37,005 bases of DNA, taken from NCBI GenBank assembly GCA_002897635.1, contig BDTD01000014.1, forward strand, positions 1 to 37,005. The letters run 5' to 3'. The notes under the pieces were generated by a model. It was not told where the DNA came from. It did no database searches and worked only from the letters and a program-made list of their open reading frames with translations. A program made the translations under genes and the position numbers. The stretch is from a bacterium BMS3Abin11. GTDB lineage: Bacteria > Pseudomonadota > Gammaproteobacteria > BMS3Bbin11. Numbering within the stretch: position 1 is the stretch's first letter; each line of letters starts with the position of its first letter. Shown one piece after another: positions 12,553 through 24,012 of this stretch.

Positions 12553-14874
12553 TCAGGAATGCTTCCGATAAAGCAGCGCCGCCAACGCAGGCAACAAAGT
12601 AAGAGCTGCAATCATGTTCAGCAGAAACATGAACGTCAGAAGTATCCCCATATCTACCTGAAATTGAAGATCAGAAAATATCCAGGTAAACACACCTATA
12701 CCCAGTGTCAGCCCGGTAAACAGAACTGCATTGCCTGTCATATTAAGGGTCTGTTCGTAGGCATCACGAAGAGACAAACCTTTATCCAGTTGTTCGAGCA
12801 GTCGATTAAAGATATAGATACCGTAATCGACACCAATACCGACACCCAGGGCAACAACGGGTAGTGTGGATACTTTTAGTCCTATACCCAGAATGGTCAT
12901 CAGGGCATAGGCCAGTGCGGAGACCAGCCCGAGTGGCAGGACGATACACAGGGTTGCACGCAGTGAGCGAAAAGTGAACAGGCACAGGGTAATAATTGCG
13001 CCGTAGACATAAAGTAGCATTGGGAACTGGGCGGCAGCAACGACTTCATTGGTTGCTGCCATGACGCCAACATTGCCACTGGCCAGTTTGAAGTGAACGG
13101 CATCATTGGTATTGTTCTTTTCAAACTCTTTTACACCGTTGATGATTCGGGTGATGGTCTTTGCCTCGTGATCAGAGGTGAATATCAGCACAGGCATGGC
13201 GCTGCAGTCTTCGTTCAACAAACCTGTTGATGTATCGACAGGTGATACTGCCTGCACAAGTACCTGCTGATTACGGGGTAAAACCTGCCATTTCGGGTTG
13301 CCTTCGTTCCACCCGGCATTATACAGCCTGGCTAGCGTTGGCAGGGAAATGACGGATTGGACGCCCTCAATATTCTGCATGTGCCAGTTGAAACGGTCGA
13401 TCGTGGCCATGATGTCATGATCAATACATCCATTGGCTTTGGTTTCCGCAATGACAGTCAGGATATCTACGCCGATTGAGAATTTGTCAGTGATGATTGC
13501 ACTGTCAATATTGTAGCGGGAGTCACTGCGCAGTTCAGGCACCCCTTGCTCCAGGTCGCCAATTTGGATTGCTGAACCTTTCCAGAGTCCGGCAACGAGC
13601 AATAACAGACTGATGATGATTGTTACTGTAGTCAGTGGGTTAACGGTAAATGAAGATAAGCTGCGCCATAGGGGTTTCAGACGTTCAGTTCGACGGGCAA
13701 GCTGCGATTTTAGAGTTTCTGTTGTTTCAGGCAGGTAAGACAGCAATACGGGCAGCAGAAATAGATTGGTAAGAATGATGACGGCGACACCAATACTGGC
13801 AGTAATGGCCATCTCCTGGATCATCTCAATTTTGATCAGCAGTATGGTCAAAAAACCTACGGTATCGCTGGCCAGGGCAATGCCACCGGGTATTAGCAGG
13901 CGCTGAAAGCTCGATTTTGCCGCCTCTTTAGACGATGCGCCATTTAATATTTCAGAGCGCATCGAGTTAATCATCTGCACTCCGTGACTGACACCGATAG
14001 CAAACACCAGGAAGGGAACCAGTATCGACATCGGGTCGATGCCAAACCCTAACAATGGCAGCATACCCAGCTGCCAGCTAACAGCCGTTAACGATGTCAG
14101 TAAGGGCAGGGCAGTCAGCCACAGTGACAGAGAGTAGACGTAGACGAGTATGCCGGTGATAACAAAAGCAATGGCAAAGAACATCAGAACATTTTTTGCA
14201 CCTTCGGTAATATCACCGACCACCTTGGCAAAGCCGATGATATGTATACGTATGTTGGCGGTTTCATATTTTTTTCGGATATCTTCAAGGCGCTTTGCAA
14301 TGTCCTGATAGTTGATGCGCTTACCGGTAGTTGGATCTATTTCCAGTAAACCTGCCGTGATCATGGCACCGGAGAAATCGTTGGCAACCAGCCTGCCTAC
14401 CTGACCGGACTTGAGAATGTTTTTTCTTACCTGAACCAGATCCTCTTTGGTACCCTGGAAATCGGCAGGAATGACATTTCCACCGGCGAAGCCGTCTTCA
14501 ACGACTTCTATAAAACGTACGTTCGGTGTGAACAGGGATCGCACCTGTGAGCGGTCGACCCCCGGGATGAAGAAGACATCATCTGTGATTTTTTTCAGGG
14601 TATTGAAGAATTCAGGGGTAAAGATGTCGCCTTTTTTGACAGTGATAGCGATCAGTATCCGATTTGCACCACCAAATTCCGTCTGGTATTTGACGAAGGT
14701 TTTCATGTAAGGATGTTCCAGCGGCAGCAGTTTGTTAAACCCTGCATCGACTTTTAGTGCTGTGGCACTCCATAGCATGAATAAAGTGGCGCTAACAAAA
14801 AACAGTATAACCAGTGGTCTGAAACGAAAGATCAGACTACTGATACGATTCACCAGGTCAGGTTTTTCACTCAC
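12553..14874 (-). CDS. MMPL/RND-superfamily transporter
   Basis: This 773-aa inner-membrane protein has the duplicated RND layout. One TM segment at residues ~17-35 is followed by a periplasmic domain to ~220, then a five-helix bundle (MFFAIAFVITGILVYVYS, DPMSILVPFLVFAIGVSHGVQMINS). A second TM at ~410-430, a periplasmic domain and a final bundle (VSTLPVVALGVGIGVDYGIYIFNRLLE) complete it. GIGVDYGIY contains the Asp of the proton-relay motif. Such single-chain MMPL/HpnN-type proteins export lipids or hydrophobic solutes. It is the last gene of a four-gene cluster and overlaps the YCF48-like gene by 4 bp. Its stop codon touches integrase debris, so any downstream partner was lost. Confidence 0.85.
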   Translation of the reverse strand: MSEKPDLVNRISSLIFRFRPLVILFFVSATLFMLWSATALKVDAGFNKLLPLEHPYMKTFVKYQTEFGGANRILIAITVKKGDIFTPEFFNTLKKITDDVFFIPGVDRSQVRSLFTPNVRFIEVVEDGFAGGNVIPADFQGTKEDLVQVRKNILKSGQVGRLVANDFSGAMITAGLLEIDPTTGKRINYQDIAKRLEDIRKKYETANIRIHIIGFAKVVGDITEGAKNVLMFFAIAFVITGILVYVYSLSLWLTALPLLTSLTAVSWQLGMLPLLGFGIDPMSILVPFLVFAIGVSHGVQMINSMRSEILNGASSKEAAKSSFQRLLIPGGIALASDTVGFLTILLIKIEMIQEMAITASIGVAVIILTNLFLLPVLLSYLPETTETLKSQLARRTERLKPLWRSLSSFTVNPLTTVTIIISLLLLVAGLWKGSAIQIGDLEQGVPELRSDSRYNIDSAIITDKFSIGVDILTVIAETKANGCIDHDIMATIDRFNWHMQNIEGVQSVISLPTLARLYNAGWNEGNPKWQVLPRNQQVLVQAVSPVDTSTGLLNEDCSAMPVLIFTSDHEAKTITRIINGVKEFEKNNTNDAVHFKLASGNVGVMAATNEVVAAAQFPMLLYVYGAIITLCLFTFRSLRATLCIVLPLGLVSALAYALMTILGIGLKVSTLPVVALGVGIGVDYGIYIFNRLLEQLDKGLSLRDAYEQTLNMTGNAVLFTGLTLGIGVFTWIFSDLQFQVDMGILLTFMFLLNMIAALTLLPALAALLYRKHS

Positions 14875-15842
14875 TTCGAATCCCCAGCCTCTATTGTGAT
14901 GCCTGCGCTGCCGCTCATCACCAGTTGACCGTCTGTGGCCTCAATTATCGAGGTCAGTGTTTTTCTGTCAGCACGCACCCTGAGTGAAAATTTCTTCCCC
15001 TGATCGGTGCTGGTAAGAATGTTTCCACCTAGTCCAACAATGCGAATGGTACCGTTCTTTTGTACCAGGGCCGCCATTAAAGAGGCTTCTGTACCTGTTT
15101 CGATTTTTTTCCATGTCACGCCTTTGTCCGCTGATCGAAAAAGGTTTCCACGCAGGCCATAGACCAGCATGGTCTGCTGATTGATTCTGGTGATGCCAAA
15201 AAATGATCCGGCATAAGGTGAGGGGAGTTCTGTCCAGCTGTAGCCACCATCTATAGAGCGATACAAATGACCCTGTTCGGCGGCGATGAAGAGTTGATTG
15301 CCGCTGAGGGAGGTGATGGCATTGAGGTGAAAGTCATCTTTGCTGATTTGCCGACGATCCCAGCTTTTTCCGCCGTCATTAGTGGCTAGAAACAGGCCAT
15401 AGGCGCCAATGGCAAAACCATTGTTCCGATCTTTGAACCAGACATCGAGTAACGGGTCATCGTACTGTTTATCACGATGTTGAAGAATCCAGCTGTCGCC
15501 TCCATCAATGGTGGCTAAAATTACAGCATCAAAGCCTACCGCCCAGCCAACACGTTCATCAATGAAAAAAACAGCGGTAAGTTGACTGCGAGTCGGTACC
15601 AGTTTTTGTTGCCAGGTTTTCCCGCTATCATCAGAGGTAAGTACAATCCCTCTCTCACCTACTGCAACGATTCGCGTACCGGCCAGGGTAATGTCCAGCA
15701 GTAGAGTGCGGCTGGCAAGTCTGGCAGGCTCTGATTGCTCGTTGGCTGTAACAGGTAGTACCCACAGCAATGAGGCAATCAGGATGCCTGTGATAATAGA
15801 CTTTGTCTGATAAGGCCAAAACAAAATCAATAGACCTTTCAA
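14871..15842 (-). CDS. YCF48/BNR-repeat beta-propeller protein, exported
   Basis: Up to 323 residues. A hydrophobic N-terminal segment (IITGILIASLLWVLPVTANE) is a signal peptide. Repeats of about 45 residues follow, each with the Asp-box-like SxDxGxTW motif: SDDSGKTW, IDGGDSW, NDGGKSW, IDGGYSWTEL, SADKGVTW, STDQGKKF. This is the seven-bladed propeller of the YCF48/photosynthesis-system-II assembly-factor-like family, which in proteobacteria is often beside RND transporters and DUF1302/DUF1329 genes. The start is unclear: TTG at 15842, or a TTG at 15830 preceded by AAAGG; no ATG fits. It is probably a periplasmic scaffold for the transporter (inference). Confidence 0.8.
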   Translation of the reverse strand: MKGLLILFWPYQTKSIITGILIASLLWVLPVTANEQSEPARLASRTLLLDITLAGTRIVAVGERGIVLTSDDSGKTWQQKLVPTRSQLTAVFFIDERVGWAVGFDAVILATIDGGDSWILQHRDKQYDDPLLDVWFKDRNNGFAIGAYGLFLATNDGGKSWDRRQISKDDFHLNAITSLSGNQLFIAAEQGHLYRSIDGGYSWTELPSPYAGSFFGITRINQQTMLVYGLRGNLFRSADKGVTWKKIETGTEASLMAALVQKNGTIRIVGLGGNILTSTDQGKKFSLRVRADRKTLTSIIEATDGQLVMSGSAGITIEAGDSK

Positions 15843-15877
15843 TTAATAAGAAGAGTCTCTATATGTGTATAAAGCGT

Positions 15878-17245
15878 TTATCTCAGGCCCTCACGACGCA
15901 GTGCAGCAGGCGTAAAGTCCGCTGCTGTCCTTTTCAGGTGGAAGTCGTACATACGGCTTTCATTGTCCAGACCAATGGCCAGATATCGCCCCGCCTGCAG
16001 ATCGGTATGGACTGCCAGCGTAGTCCATAAGGTTGGCACATCGTAGTAGTTGATCACGAAGCCTTCCGAAACACGCCACAGATTGCCGCGCCGGTCGTAT
16101 TGATCGACAGCCAGGATCTGCCAGCTATCCTCATCAATGTAGAAGGTGCGGCGGGAATAGATATTACTGGTGCCTTTTTTGAGAGTGGCATCTACGACCC
16201 AGACACGGTGCAGTTCATAGCGAGCTAGATCCGGATTGATATGTTTTGGTGTCAGGATGTCTTTGTATTTGACATCACTACTATGTAGTTTGTAATCATT
16301 GTAAGGAACAATCATTTCTTTACGGCCAAGCAGTTTCCAGTTATAGCGATCAGGTGCACCGTTGAACATGTCAAACTGGTCGGAAGTACGTAAGCCGTCA
16401 GAGGCAGTGCCGGGATTGTCATAGGCGACATTCGGTGCCCGGCGAACGCGTCTTTGACCGGTATTATATGTCCAGGCCATACGTGGTTGTTTGACCTGAT
16501 TGAGCGTCTCATATACCAGCAGGATAAAACCGGCAAGTCTGGGTGGGGCAATGACCTTCTGCTTAAAATACAGGATGATGTTATTTAGGCCTGCAAAAGT
16601 TGCCCCTGGCTTGCTGTAGAGCATGTCGAATTCATCTTCAAATTTGACCAGGGTATATTTACCACTCCTTGTTGGGGCGGCTTGTGCTATCCAGCGGCCT
16701 ACTATGTCACCGCGGTAACGCAGCAGATGGTTCCAGATGGCTTCGTGTCCATTAGCCGGTATTGGAAACGGGATGCCAATGATGGCATCTTCAACTCCGT
16801 TGCCATCTGCGACTAGTTTTGCCCGGGTGGCATTTTTCCGTGTTGCATCATAGATTCTTTGCGGGTAGGAGGCGCTGCGCCGGGTTGGGTAAACATTTAT
16901 CTTGAAGCTGTCAGGATAGGTTTCGAGCATGGCAAGATGACCCGCGGTCAGCTTGTCTTTGTACTGATCCTTGTTCTGTGCAGTGATGGTATAGAGTATC
17001 TTGTCTGACGCATAGGGATCCTGATGATGATCACCGGGTTTGTATTCGGCTGGGGGTGTCGTAATACCACCATCCCATGCGGGAATAGTCCCATCGGCAT
17101 TGCCAGCTTTGATAGCACCCATTGGGGTTAGATCTTTACCAAGGCGGGCCGCTTCGGTTTCGGATACTGCGGCCTGTGAAGCAGTAAAACCGAGTAATGA
17201 CAGCGCCAATGTAGTGAGAAGTAGTACGGCTTTAGTGATTTTCAT
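15878..17245 (-). CDS. DUF1329 family periplasmic protein
   Basis: The start at 17245 is preceded by GGAGAACACATT and gives 455 residues. The signal peptide is MKITKAVLLLTTLALSLLG... with a cleavage site after SQA. The mature protein has ARLGKDLTPMGAIKAGNADGTIPAWDGG, the recognisable start of DUF1329 proteins, and a later beta-rich half (GQRRVRRAPNVAYDNPG, RTFYIDEDSWQILAVDQYDRRGNLWRV) resembling LolA/LolB-type lipid-binding folds. Function is not established; outer-membrane lipid or hydrophobic ligand handling with DUF1302 is the common guess. It lies 26 bp downstream of the DUF1302 gene, so the two are co-transcribed. Confidence 0.88.
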   Translation of the reverse strand: MKITKAVLLLTTLALSLLGFTASQAAVSETEAARLGKDLTPMGAIKAGNADGTIPAWDGGITTPPAEYKPGDHHQDPYASDKILYTITAQNKDQYKDKLTAGHLAMLETYPDSFKINVYPTRRSASYPQRIYDATRKNATRAKLVADGNGVEDAIIGIPFPIPANGHEAIWNHLLRYRGDIVGRWIAQAAPTRSGKYTLVKFEDEFDMLYSKPGATFAGLNNIILYFKQKVIAPPRLAGFILLVYETLNQVKQPRMAWTYNTGQRRVRRAPNVAYDNPGTASDGLRTSDQFDMFNGAPDRYNWKLLGRKEMIVPYNDYKLHSSDVKYKDILTPKHINPDLARYELHRVWVVDATLKKGTSNIYSRRTFYIDEDSWQILAVDQYDRRGNLWRVSEGFVINYYDVPTLWTTLAVHTDLQAGRYLAIGLDNESRMYDFHLKRTAADFTPAALRREGLR

Positions 17246-17271
17246 AATGTGTTCTCCAAACTTTCGCGTCA

Positions 17272-19020
17272 TTAGAATGATGTCTTGATATTAAAAGAGA
17301 CGAAGTCTCTGTCGTTGAGCAGATTGTATCTGCCGGCGCCCATGTAGCGCGTGTAGGCGATATCTGCTGACCAGGTCTGCAGATAGACAGCATTCAGGCC
17401 CAACGATAAGGCTTTGCGGCCTTCAATGAAGTTGCCGCCAGGTCCAGGTGTTGTACCAGATACATCATGGGCCCAGGCAATACGTGGATTCAGATTAATA
17501 GAGCTGAATGCATTGTCATACCGCCAGCGTGCAAGCAGGCGATAGCCCCATGAGGCGGCCGTGGCAAAGCCTTTTTTTTGTTCAGTGGCAGGCTGAACAC
17601 CCGCAGCAGTGGCGAATGGGTTGCCTGAGGTGTAGGTGCCCGGGCCTTCGAACCGTAATTCCTGATAACTGGGCATATCGATGACCTGGGTGAAGCCGAC
17701 TTCGCCGACGACTGCGAGCTGGTTCGCGCCCATGATATTTGAAAATACCTGGGTGACTGTAGATTGGATTTGTGCGACATCCAGCCTTTTGTAACCGGAG
17801 ATTTCCTGGCCGAAACCAAATGTTCCGAGCTGGTTGATTGCTCCTAAGGCCGGAGATACCGGGGTCAGGGCAGCGAGCAGTAATTCGGTATCATCAATTT
17901 GTAATGGCGAGTCGATCTTATAAGTCAGTTCTCCCTGCCAGGATATGCCACTGGTACCAATTTCAGTGTTAAAACTGGTGCCAATTATTTTAATATTTTC
18001 TGGATATTCAATAAAATAACGGGCACTGGCAGGGTAGTCACCAGCGAGAGCTCCGGCAATGCTGCCCGTCATCGCACTAATGATAGGCAGACGGCTGTGG
18101 TAGTTGACGAAATAGAAGCCAAATTCTGTGGCATTTTCTGTTAGATAATTTATTGCCAGGCCGTATTCACCGCCATTCTTAGCCTCCCGGGTGCTACCTT
18201 TTGGGACTGCTGTTCCAGGTAATGCGGGGTTATCGGGATAGCTACCAAACCCCAGAACGACCTTTTCTGCCCCATCACCCGCCAGGTCACTGGTGCTGAA
18301 GTAGCTGCCGACCGGATCGATAATGGTTTTTTTCCAGTTGGTCTGGTAGAAGCCCTCCACTGACACTTTATCTGTTGCACCCAGACTCGCCCAGATTCTC
18401 GGCACCGGTTTGATGGCTTCGCGTAATTCAGCGCCGGGTACACGCAGGCTGTTTACATTCACAGGGTTGATACTGCTCATGCCGCCCTGGATAAAGGTAC
18501 TTTCACCCCAGTTGATGACCTGGTTACCAAGACGCACATCAAGCGGTTTGTTGTTTACATCCCAGCTACCCCAGACATAGGCATCAAGTAGTTCACCTTT
18601 CTCACCGACCTGGTCTTTAGCGGCCTCACTTAAAGGTGTTCTCGCTGTATCGTTACCCATGACTTCAAAATCATAGAAGTAATAACCTCTGAAGAAGGCA
18701 CCATAGTTTTTGTACCTGAGCTCGAGTTCCGGTGTGATCTTGAGAACATTGGCGACCAGGCCCTTATCATAGTTCAGGTTACCATCATCACCGTTGACTG
18801 AATTGGCTGTGCCGCCATTGGCCTTGCCGATGATTGACTGATCCCGGTCCTGTACACGCCATCGAGCACCGTAGGAGATGGTGGTGTCGAGACTTCCTTG
18901 CAGATCACCGCTACTAAAAGTGAATGCCTGTGCAGGGCTTGCCGTAAGCGCAGTCACGGCTATTGATAAAAGCGATAGCCGGGACATTCTGCTGGTCTTG
19001 TTGCGTGGAGTATCAGTCAT
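17272..19020 (-). CDS. DUF1302 family outer-membrane protein
   Basis: The protein has 582 aa. A signal peptide (LSLLSIAVTALTASPAQA) is followed by FTFSSGDLQGSLDTTISYGARWRVQDRD, the typical DUF1302 start. The rest alternates beta strands with glycine/aromatic girdles (LELRYKNYGAFFRGYYFYDFE, VRLGNQVINWGESTF), and the chain ends in FNIKTSF with a C-terminal Phe, the outer-membrane barrel insertion signal. The start has a good AAGGAG site 8-10 bases upstream. It is the first gene of the DUF1302-DUF1329-YCF48-RND cluster, so it is likely the outer-membrane partner of the transporter. The transported compound is unknown. Confidence 0.88.
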   Translation of the reverse strand: MTDTPRNKTSRMSRLSLLSIAVTALTASPAQAFTFSSGDLQGSLDTTISYGARWRVQDRDQSIIGKANGGTANSVNGDDGNLNYDKGLVANVLKITPELELRYKNYGAFFRGYYFYDFEVMGNDTARTPLSEAAKDQVGEKGELLDAYVWGSWDVNNKPLDVRLGNQVINWGESTFIQGGMSSINPVNVNSLRVPGAELREAIKPVPRIWASLGATDKVSVEGFYQTNWKKTIIDPVGSYFSTSDLAGDGAEKVVLGFGSYPDNPALPGTAVPKGSTREAKNGGEYGLAINYLTENATEFGFYFVNYHSRLPIISAMTGSIAGALAGDYPASARYFIEYPENIKIIGTSFNTEIGTSGISWQGELTYKIDSPLQIDDTELLLAALTPVSPALGAINQLGTFGFGQEISGYKRLDVAQIQSTVTQVFSNIMGANQLAVVGEVGFTQVIDMPSYQELRFEGPGTYTSGNPFATAAGVQPATEQKKGFATAASWGYRLLARWRYDNAFSSINLNPRIAWAHDVSGTTPGPGGNFIEGRKALSLGLNAVYLQTWSADIAYTRYMGAGRYNLLNDRDFVSFNIKTSF

Positions 19021-19159
19021 CTTTGTGAGTCTCCTTTGAAGAATGATAGGGAGGTGGATACCCTTTTTATTCTATGGTTTTATGATTTTGTCAGAGTTTG
19101 TATTTTTTTTAGGAAAAACTCAACAAGCATTTAGTTATATAGATACCTCTGATTTTTCA

Positions 19160-19244
19160 TCATTGCGAGAAACGTCGTGACGAAGCAATCTCTAAATGCT
19201 TGATTATAGTGATATGAGATTGCTGCGCTTTGCGGTCAATGACG
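19160..19244. repeat. Dispersed CATTGCGAG/GAAGCAATCTC inverted repeat
   Basis: CATTGCGAGAAACGTCGTGA-CGAAGCAATCTC on the left is answered by GAGATTGCTGCGCTTTGCGGTCAATGACG on the right, an imperfect ~30-bp stem with a 25-nt A/T-rich loop. This motif class recurs in intergenic regions of many bacterial genomes. It sits between gatB and the DUF1302 gene and may also stop gatB transcription. The rest of 19021-19313 shows no gene. Confidence 0.7.
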
Positions 19245-19313
19245 TAATTCTACGACTAATATTAGAGATTCCATAGAGCACCTAATGTTGCCGATATCAG
19301 GAAAAATAATCTG

Positions 19314-20747
19314 TCAGCTGCCCAATTTCTTCCTCAATAAGTCATTTACCTGTTTCGGATTTGCCTTGCCGTGGGTAGCCTTCATCACCTGGCCGACAAA
19401 GAAACCCAGCAGTTTGCTATTGCCTGCTTTGTACTGTTCGATCTGATTCGGGTTGTTAGCAAGGATCTCATCAATGACTGGTTCGATGGCACTGTTATCC
19501 GAGATCTGTTTCAGGCCTCGTTTTTCAATGATTTCATCCGCACTTCCTTCACCGTTCCAGATTGCTTCGAAGACCCCCTTGGCGATTTTTCCAGAAATGG
19601 TATTGTCATCTATACGCGCCACCAGCTGGCCGAGCATAGCGGCAGTGACAGGGCTTTCAGTGATACTGACAGCATTTCGATTTAGTCCTGCAGATAACTC
19701 CCCATTTACCCAGTTGGCAATCAGTTTTGGCTGTGAGGGCAAAACAGCGACAGCCTGTTCATAATAATCGGCGAGTGGTTTGCTGGTGGTGAGTGTTTCT
19801 GCATCATAATCCGACAACCCGTATTCAGAGATGAAGCGTTCACATCTGGCGCTGGGTAATTCAGGTAGTTCAGCTCTGATAGCGTCAATGAACGAATCCT
19901 CCAGTACCATCTGCGGCAGATCGGGATCCGGGAAGTAGCGGTAATCATTAGCCTCTTCCTTGCTGCGCATTGATCGGGTCTCATTTTTATCCGAATCATA
20001 GAGGCGGGTCTCCTGTACAACCCTGCCGCCTGATTCAAGGATATCAATCTGGCGTTCTACCTCAAATTCAATTGCCTTCTCTACGAAACGGAATGAGTTG
20101 ATGTTTTTTAATTCAGCACGGGTGCCATACTCTACCTGACCCTTAGGTCGAATAGAAACATTTGCATCGCATCGGAAAGAGCCTTCCTGCATGTTGCCGT
20201 CACAGATATCAAGATAACGCACCAGTGAATGTATCGACTTGAGATAGGCAACGGCTTCAGTGGCTGTGCGCATGTCAGGCTCCGAGACAATTTCTATTAG
20301 TGGTGTGCCGGCACGGTTGAGATCAATGCCGGTCATGCCATGAAAATCCTGGTGCAGGGACTTGCCGGCATCTTCCTCAAGGTGTGCCCGGGTAATGCCG
20401 ATGGTCTTTTTATTACCGTTGACATCAATAGTGATAGAGCCTTGACCGACGATGGGCAGCTGCAGCTGAGAAATCTGATAGCCTTTCGGTAGATCTGGAT
20501 AAAAATAATTTTTGCGGTCAAATATGGATGTCTGATTGATTTTGGCACCTATGGCCAGCCCAAACTTGACGGCCATGCGGGCGGCATCACGATTCATTAC
20601 CGGTAGCACACCCGGCAGAGCAAGGTCTACCGCACAGGCCTGGGTGTTGGGTTCGGCGCCGTATGCAGTCGCCGCACCGGAGAATATTTTACTTTTTGTT
20701 TTAAGCTGGGTGTGGATTTCCAGCCCAATAACGGTTTCCCATTCCAT
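19314..20747 (-). CDS. gatB: Aspartyl/glutamyl-tRNA amidotransferase subunit B
   Basis: The protein has 477 aa, the usual length. It opens with [24 protein letters not shown], the GatB signature, and keeps the cradle-domain segments ([38 protein letters not shown] with the acidic metal ligands, RADVN-type [11 protein letters not shown]). The C-terminal YqeY-like tail domain (about 330-477) binds the tRNA and ends [11 protein letters not shown]. GatB phosphorylates mischarged Glu-tRNA(Gln)/Asp-tRNA(Asn) and converts them with ammonia channelled from GatA. It is third in gatC-gatA-gatB, 24 bp after gatA. The start is fixed by family alignment. Confidence 0.97.
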   Translation of the reverse strand: MEWETVIGLEIHTQLKTKSKIFSGAATAYGAEPNTQACAVDLALPGVLPVMNRDAARMAVKFGLAIGAKINQTSIFDRKNYFYPDLPKGYQISQLQLPIVGQGSITIDVNGNKKTIGITRAHLEEDAGKSLHQDFHGMTGIDLNRAGTPLIEIVSEPDMRTATEAVAYLKSIHSLVRYLDICDGNMQEGSFRCDANVSIRPKGQVEYGTRAELKNINSFRFVEKAIEFEVERQIDILESGGRVVQETRLYDSDKNETRSMRSKEEANDYRYFPDPDLPQMVLEDSFIDAIRAELPELPSARCERFISEYGLSDYDAETLTTSKPLADYYEQAVAVLPSQPKLIANWVNGELSAGLNRNAVSITESPVTAAMLGQLVARIDDNTISGKIAKGVFEAIWNGEGSADEIIEKRGLKQISDNSAIEPVIDEILANNPNQIEQYKAGNSKLLGFFVGQVMKATHGKANPKQVNDLLRKKLGS

Positions 20748-20771
20748 CTTTTTAATATCCTGAACCTTGTT

Positions 20772-22223
20772 TCATTTTTGTAGCGGCCTAAGCGTATGCC
20801 AGTCTGTGACCTGTTGATAGCGATGAGCGACATTAAGCAGTCCGGCTTCATCGAAATACTGACCAATCAGCTGCAGGCCGACAGGGAGATTATCCTTGTC
20901 CATCCCCACCGGGATCGAGATGCCCGGCAGTCCGGCGAGATTAACCGAGATGGTATAGATGTCATTCAGGTACATCGCTACCGGGTCATCGCTTTTATCG
21001 CCAAAGTGGAAAGCCGTTTCCGGTGCGGTCGGGCCGGCTATGACATCACATTCTTCGAAGGCGCGGGTGAAGTCCTCAGAAATCAGGCGGCGTATTTTTT
21101 GTGCCTTGAGATAATAGGCATCGTAGTAGCCGGCAGACAGGGCATAGGTACCGATCATTATGCGACGTTTAACTTCATCACCAAAGCCTTCAGCGCGTGT
21201 CCTTTTGTACATGTCCAGCAGGTCATCGTATTCCGCAGTCCGATAGCCGTAACGTGCACCGTCAAAACGGGACAGGTTTGAGGAGGCTTCAGCAGGTGCC
21301 AGAACATAGTAGCAGGGCACGGAGAGATGGCTGTTCGGTAAGCTGATTTCTACCAGTTCTGCACCGATTTTTTCATATTCACGCAAAGCATCCATGGTGA
21401 TGGAGGCAATACCAGGGTCGAGGTCATCATTGAAAAATTCAATCGGCATACCTATTTTCAGACCCTTAAGATCATTTTCAAGAGCTGCAGAAAAATCAGG
21501 CACAGCGATGTCTACCGATGTTGAATCCCGTTCATCGAAGCCTGACATGGTTTGCAATAATATTGCGGCATCTGCTGCGCTGTGGGACATCGGTCCAGCC
21601 TGATCCAGCGACGATGCAAAAGCGATCATGCCATAGCGTGAAACTCTGCCGTAGCTTGGTTTCAGGCCAGTGAGGCCACAAAAAGAAGCAGGTTGACGTA
21701 TAGAGCCGCCGGTATCTGTGCCGGTAGCGGCCGGTGCCAGTTGCGCAGCCACTGCCGCAGCAGAGCCACCTGAACTGCCGCCGGGAACATGTTCTTTGTT
21801 CCAGGGATTTAATACGGGGCCATAATAAGAGGTTTCATTAGAAGACCCCATGGCGAATTCATCCATATTGGTCTTGCCCAGCGTAACACTGCCTGTCTGG
21901 CGGAATTTCCGGATAAGCGTCGCATCGTAAGGGGCGATAAAGTTATCCAGCATCTTTGAGCCACATGAAGTGCGTAGTCCATCAGTACAGAAGATGTCTT
22001 TATGTGCCAGCGGTATGCCGGTTAAGGGCAGGGCTTTGCCAGCGCCCAGTAGTTTGTCGGCTTCAGCTGCCTGCTGCAGGCTGCCCTCATGGTCAACAGT
22101 GATAAACGCGTTAATATCCTGATGCGCTTCTATACGCCCAAGGAAATGCCGGGTCAGTTCGACACTTGAGAAATCTTTGTTTGCCAGGCCAAGAGCAAGT
22201 TCTTGCAGAGATTTTTTGTGCAT
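20772..22223 (-). CDS. gatA: Aspartyl/glutamyl-tRNA amidotransferase subunit A
   Basis: This 483-aa amidase-signature enzyme has a Ser-cisSer-Lys catalytic triad: Lys75 in [14 protein letters not shown], cis-Ser150 in the [13 protein letters not shown] loop, and Ser174 in [16 protein letters not shown]. It hydrolyses glutamine and passes ammonia through a tunnel to Gat[16 protein letters not shown]-like [13 protein letters not shown], a GatA-specific stretch, separates it from other amidases. It lies 30 bp after gatC and 24 bp before gatB in one transcription unit. Start [10 protein letters not shown] agrees with family length. Confidence 0.97.
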   Translation of the reverse strand: MHKKSLQELALGLANKDFSSVELTRHFLGRIEAHQDINAFITVDHEGSLQQAAEADKLLGAGKALPLTGIPLAHKDIFCTDGLRTSCGSKMLDNFIAPYDATLIRKFRQTGSVTLGKTNMDEFAMGSSNETSYYGPVLNPWNKEHVPGGSSGGSAAAVAAQLAPAATGTDTGGSIRQPASFCGLTGLKPSYGRVSRYGMIAFASSLDQAGPMSHSAADAAILLQTMSGFDERDSTSVDIAVPDFSAALENDLKGLKIGMPIEFFNDDLDPGIASITMDALREYEKIGAELVEISLPNSHLSVPCYYVLAPAEASSNLSRFDGARYGYRTAEYDDLLDMYKRTRAEGFGDEVKRRIMIGTYALSAGYYDAYYLKAQKIRRLISEDFTRAFEECDVIAGPTAPETAFHFGDKSDDPVAMYLNDIYTISVNLAGLPGISIPVGMDKDNLPVGLQLIGQYFDEAGLLNVAHRYQQVTDWHTLRPLQK

Positions 22224-22253
22224 GGGTAAAAAGTTTTTGCTGTCTATTCCTGG

Positions 22254-22541
22254 TTAATCTAGGACTTTGGGGACCAGAAACAGCCCGTTTTCACTTGCCG
22301 GGGCCAGTTTGATGAATTTTTCACGTTGATTGTTTTCGCTAACAACATCATCGCGCAAGCGGAGTTTAGTATCCCGTGGGTGGGCCATAGCGGCTACTCC
22401 GTCAGTATCTACCTCATTCATCTGTTCGACAAGATTCAGAATTCCCGACAGGTTTTTTGTATATGTCTCCAGCTGACCGGGGGCGATGGCGAGGCGGGCA
22501 AGGTGGGCAATTTTCTCTACATCATCATTGTTTATTGACAT
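22254..22541 (-). CDS. gatC: Aspartyl/glutamyl-tRNA amidotransferase subunit C
   Basis: The 95-aa protein reads VEKIAHLARLAIAPGQLETYTKNLSGILNLVEQMNEVDT and later LRDDVVSENNQREKFIKLAPASENGLFLVPKVLD, both diagnostic for GatC. GatC wraps around the GatA-GatB interface and stabilises GatA. It is the first gene of the operon and divergent from mreB, with 340 bp between the two coding starts. A GGAGAAAATATG arrangement gives a good ribosome-binding site. Confidence 0.96.
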   Translation of the reverse strand: MSINNDDVEKIAHLARLAIAPGQLETYTKNLSGILNLVEQMNEVDTDGVAAMAHPRDTKLRLRDDVVSENNQREKFIKLAPASENGLFLVPKVLD

Positions 22542-23931
<1,390 letters not shown>

Positions 23932-24012
23932 ACGACACTTTAGGACTCTTTGAAAAACTTCATAGAAGACACTGTTTTTGCGGAAGATATTCCTGGAATG
24001 CTTTTTAACTTT

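Noticed and set aside
12415-12864. 149-aa plus-strand frame opposite the RND gene and integrase
   Set aside because: It is antisense to two recognised coding sequences, basic and Gln-rich, without family signs.
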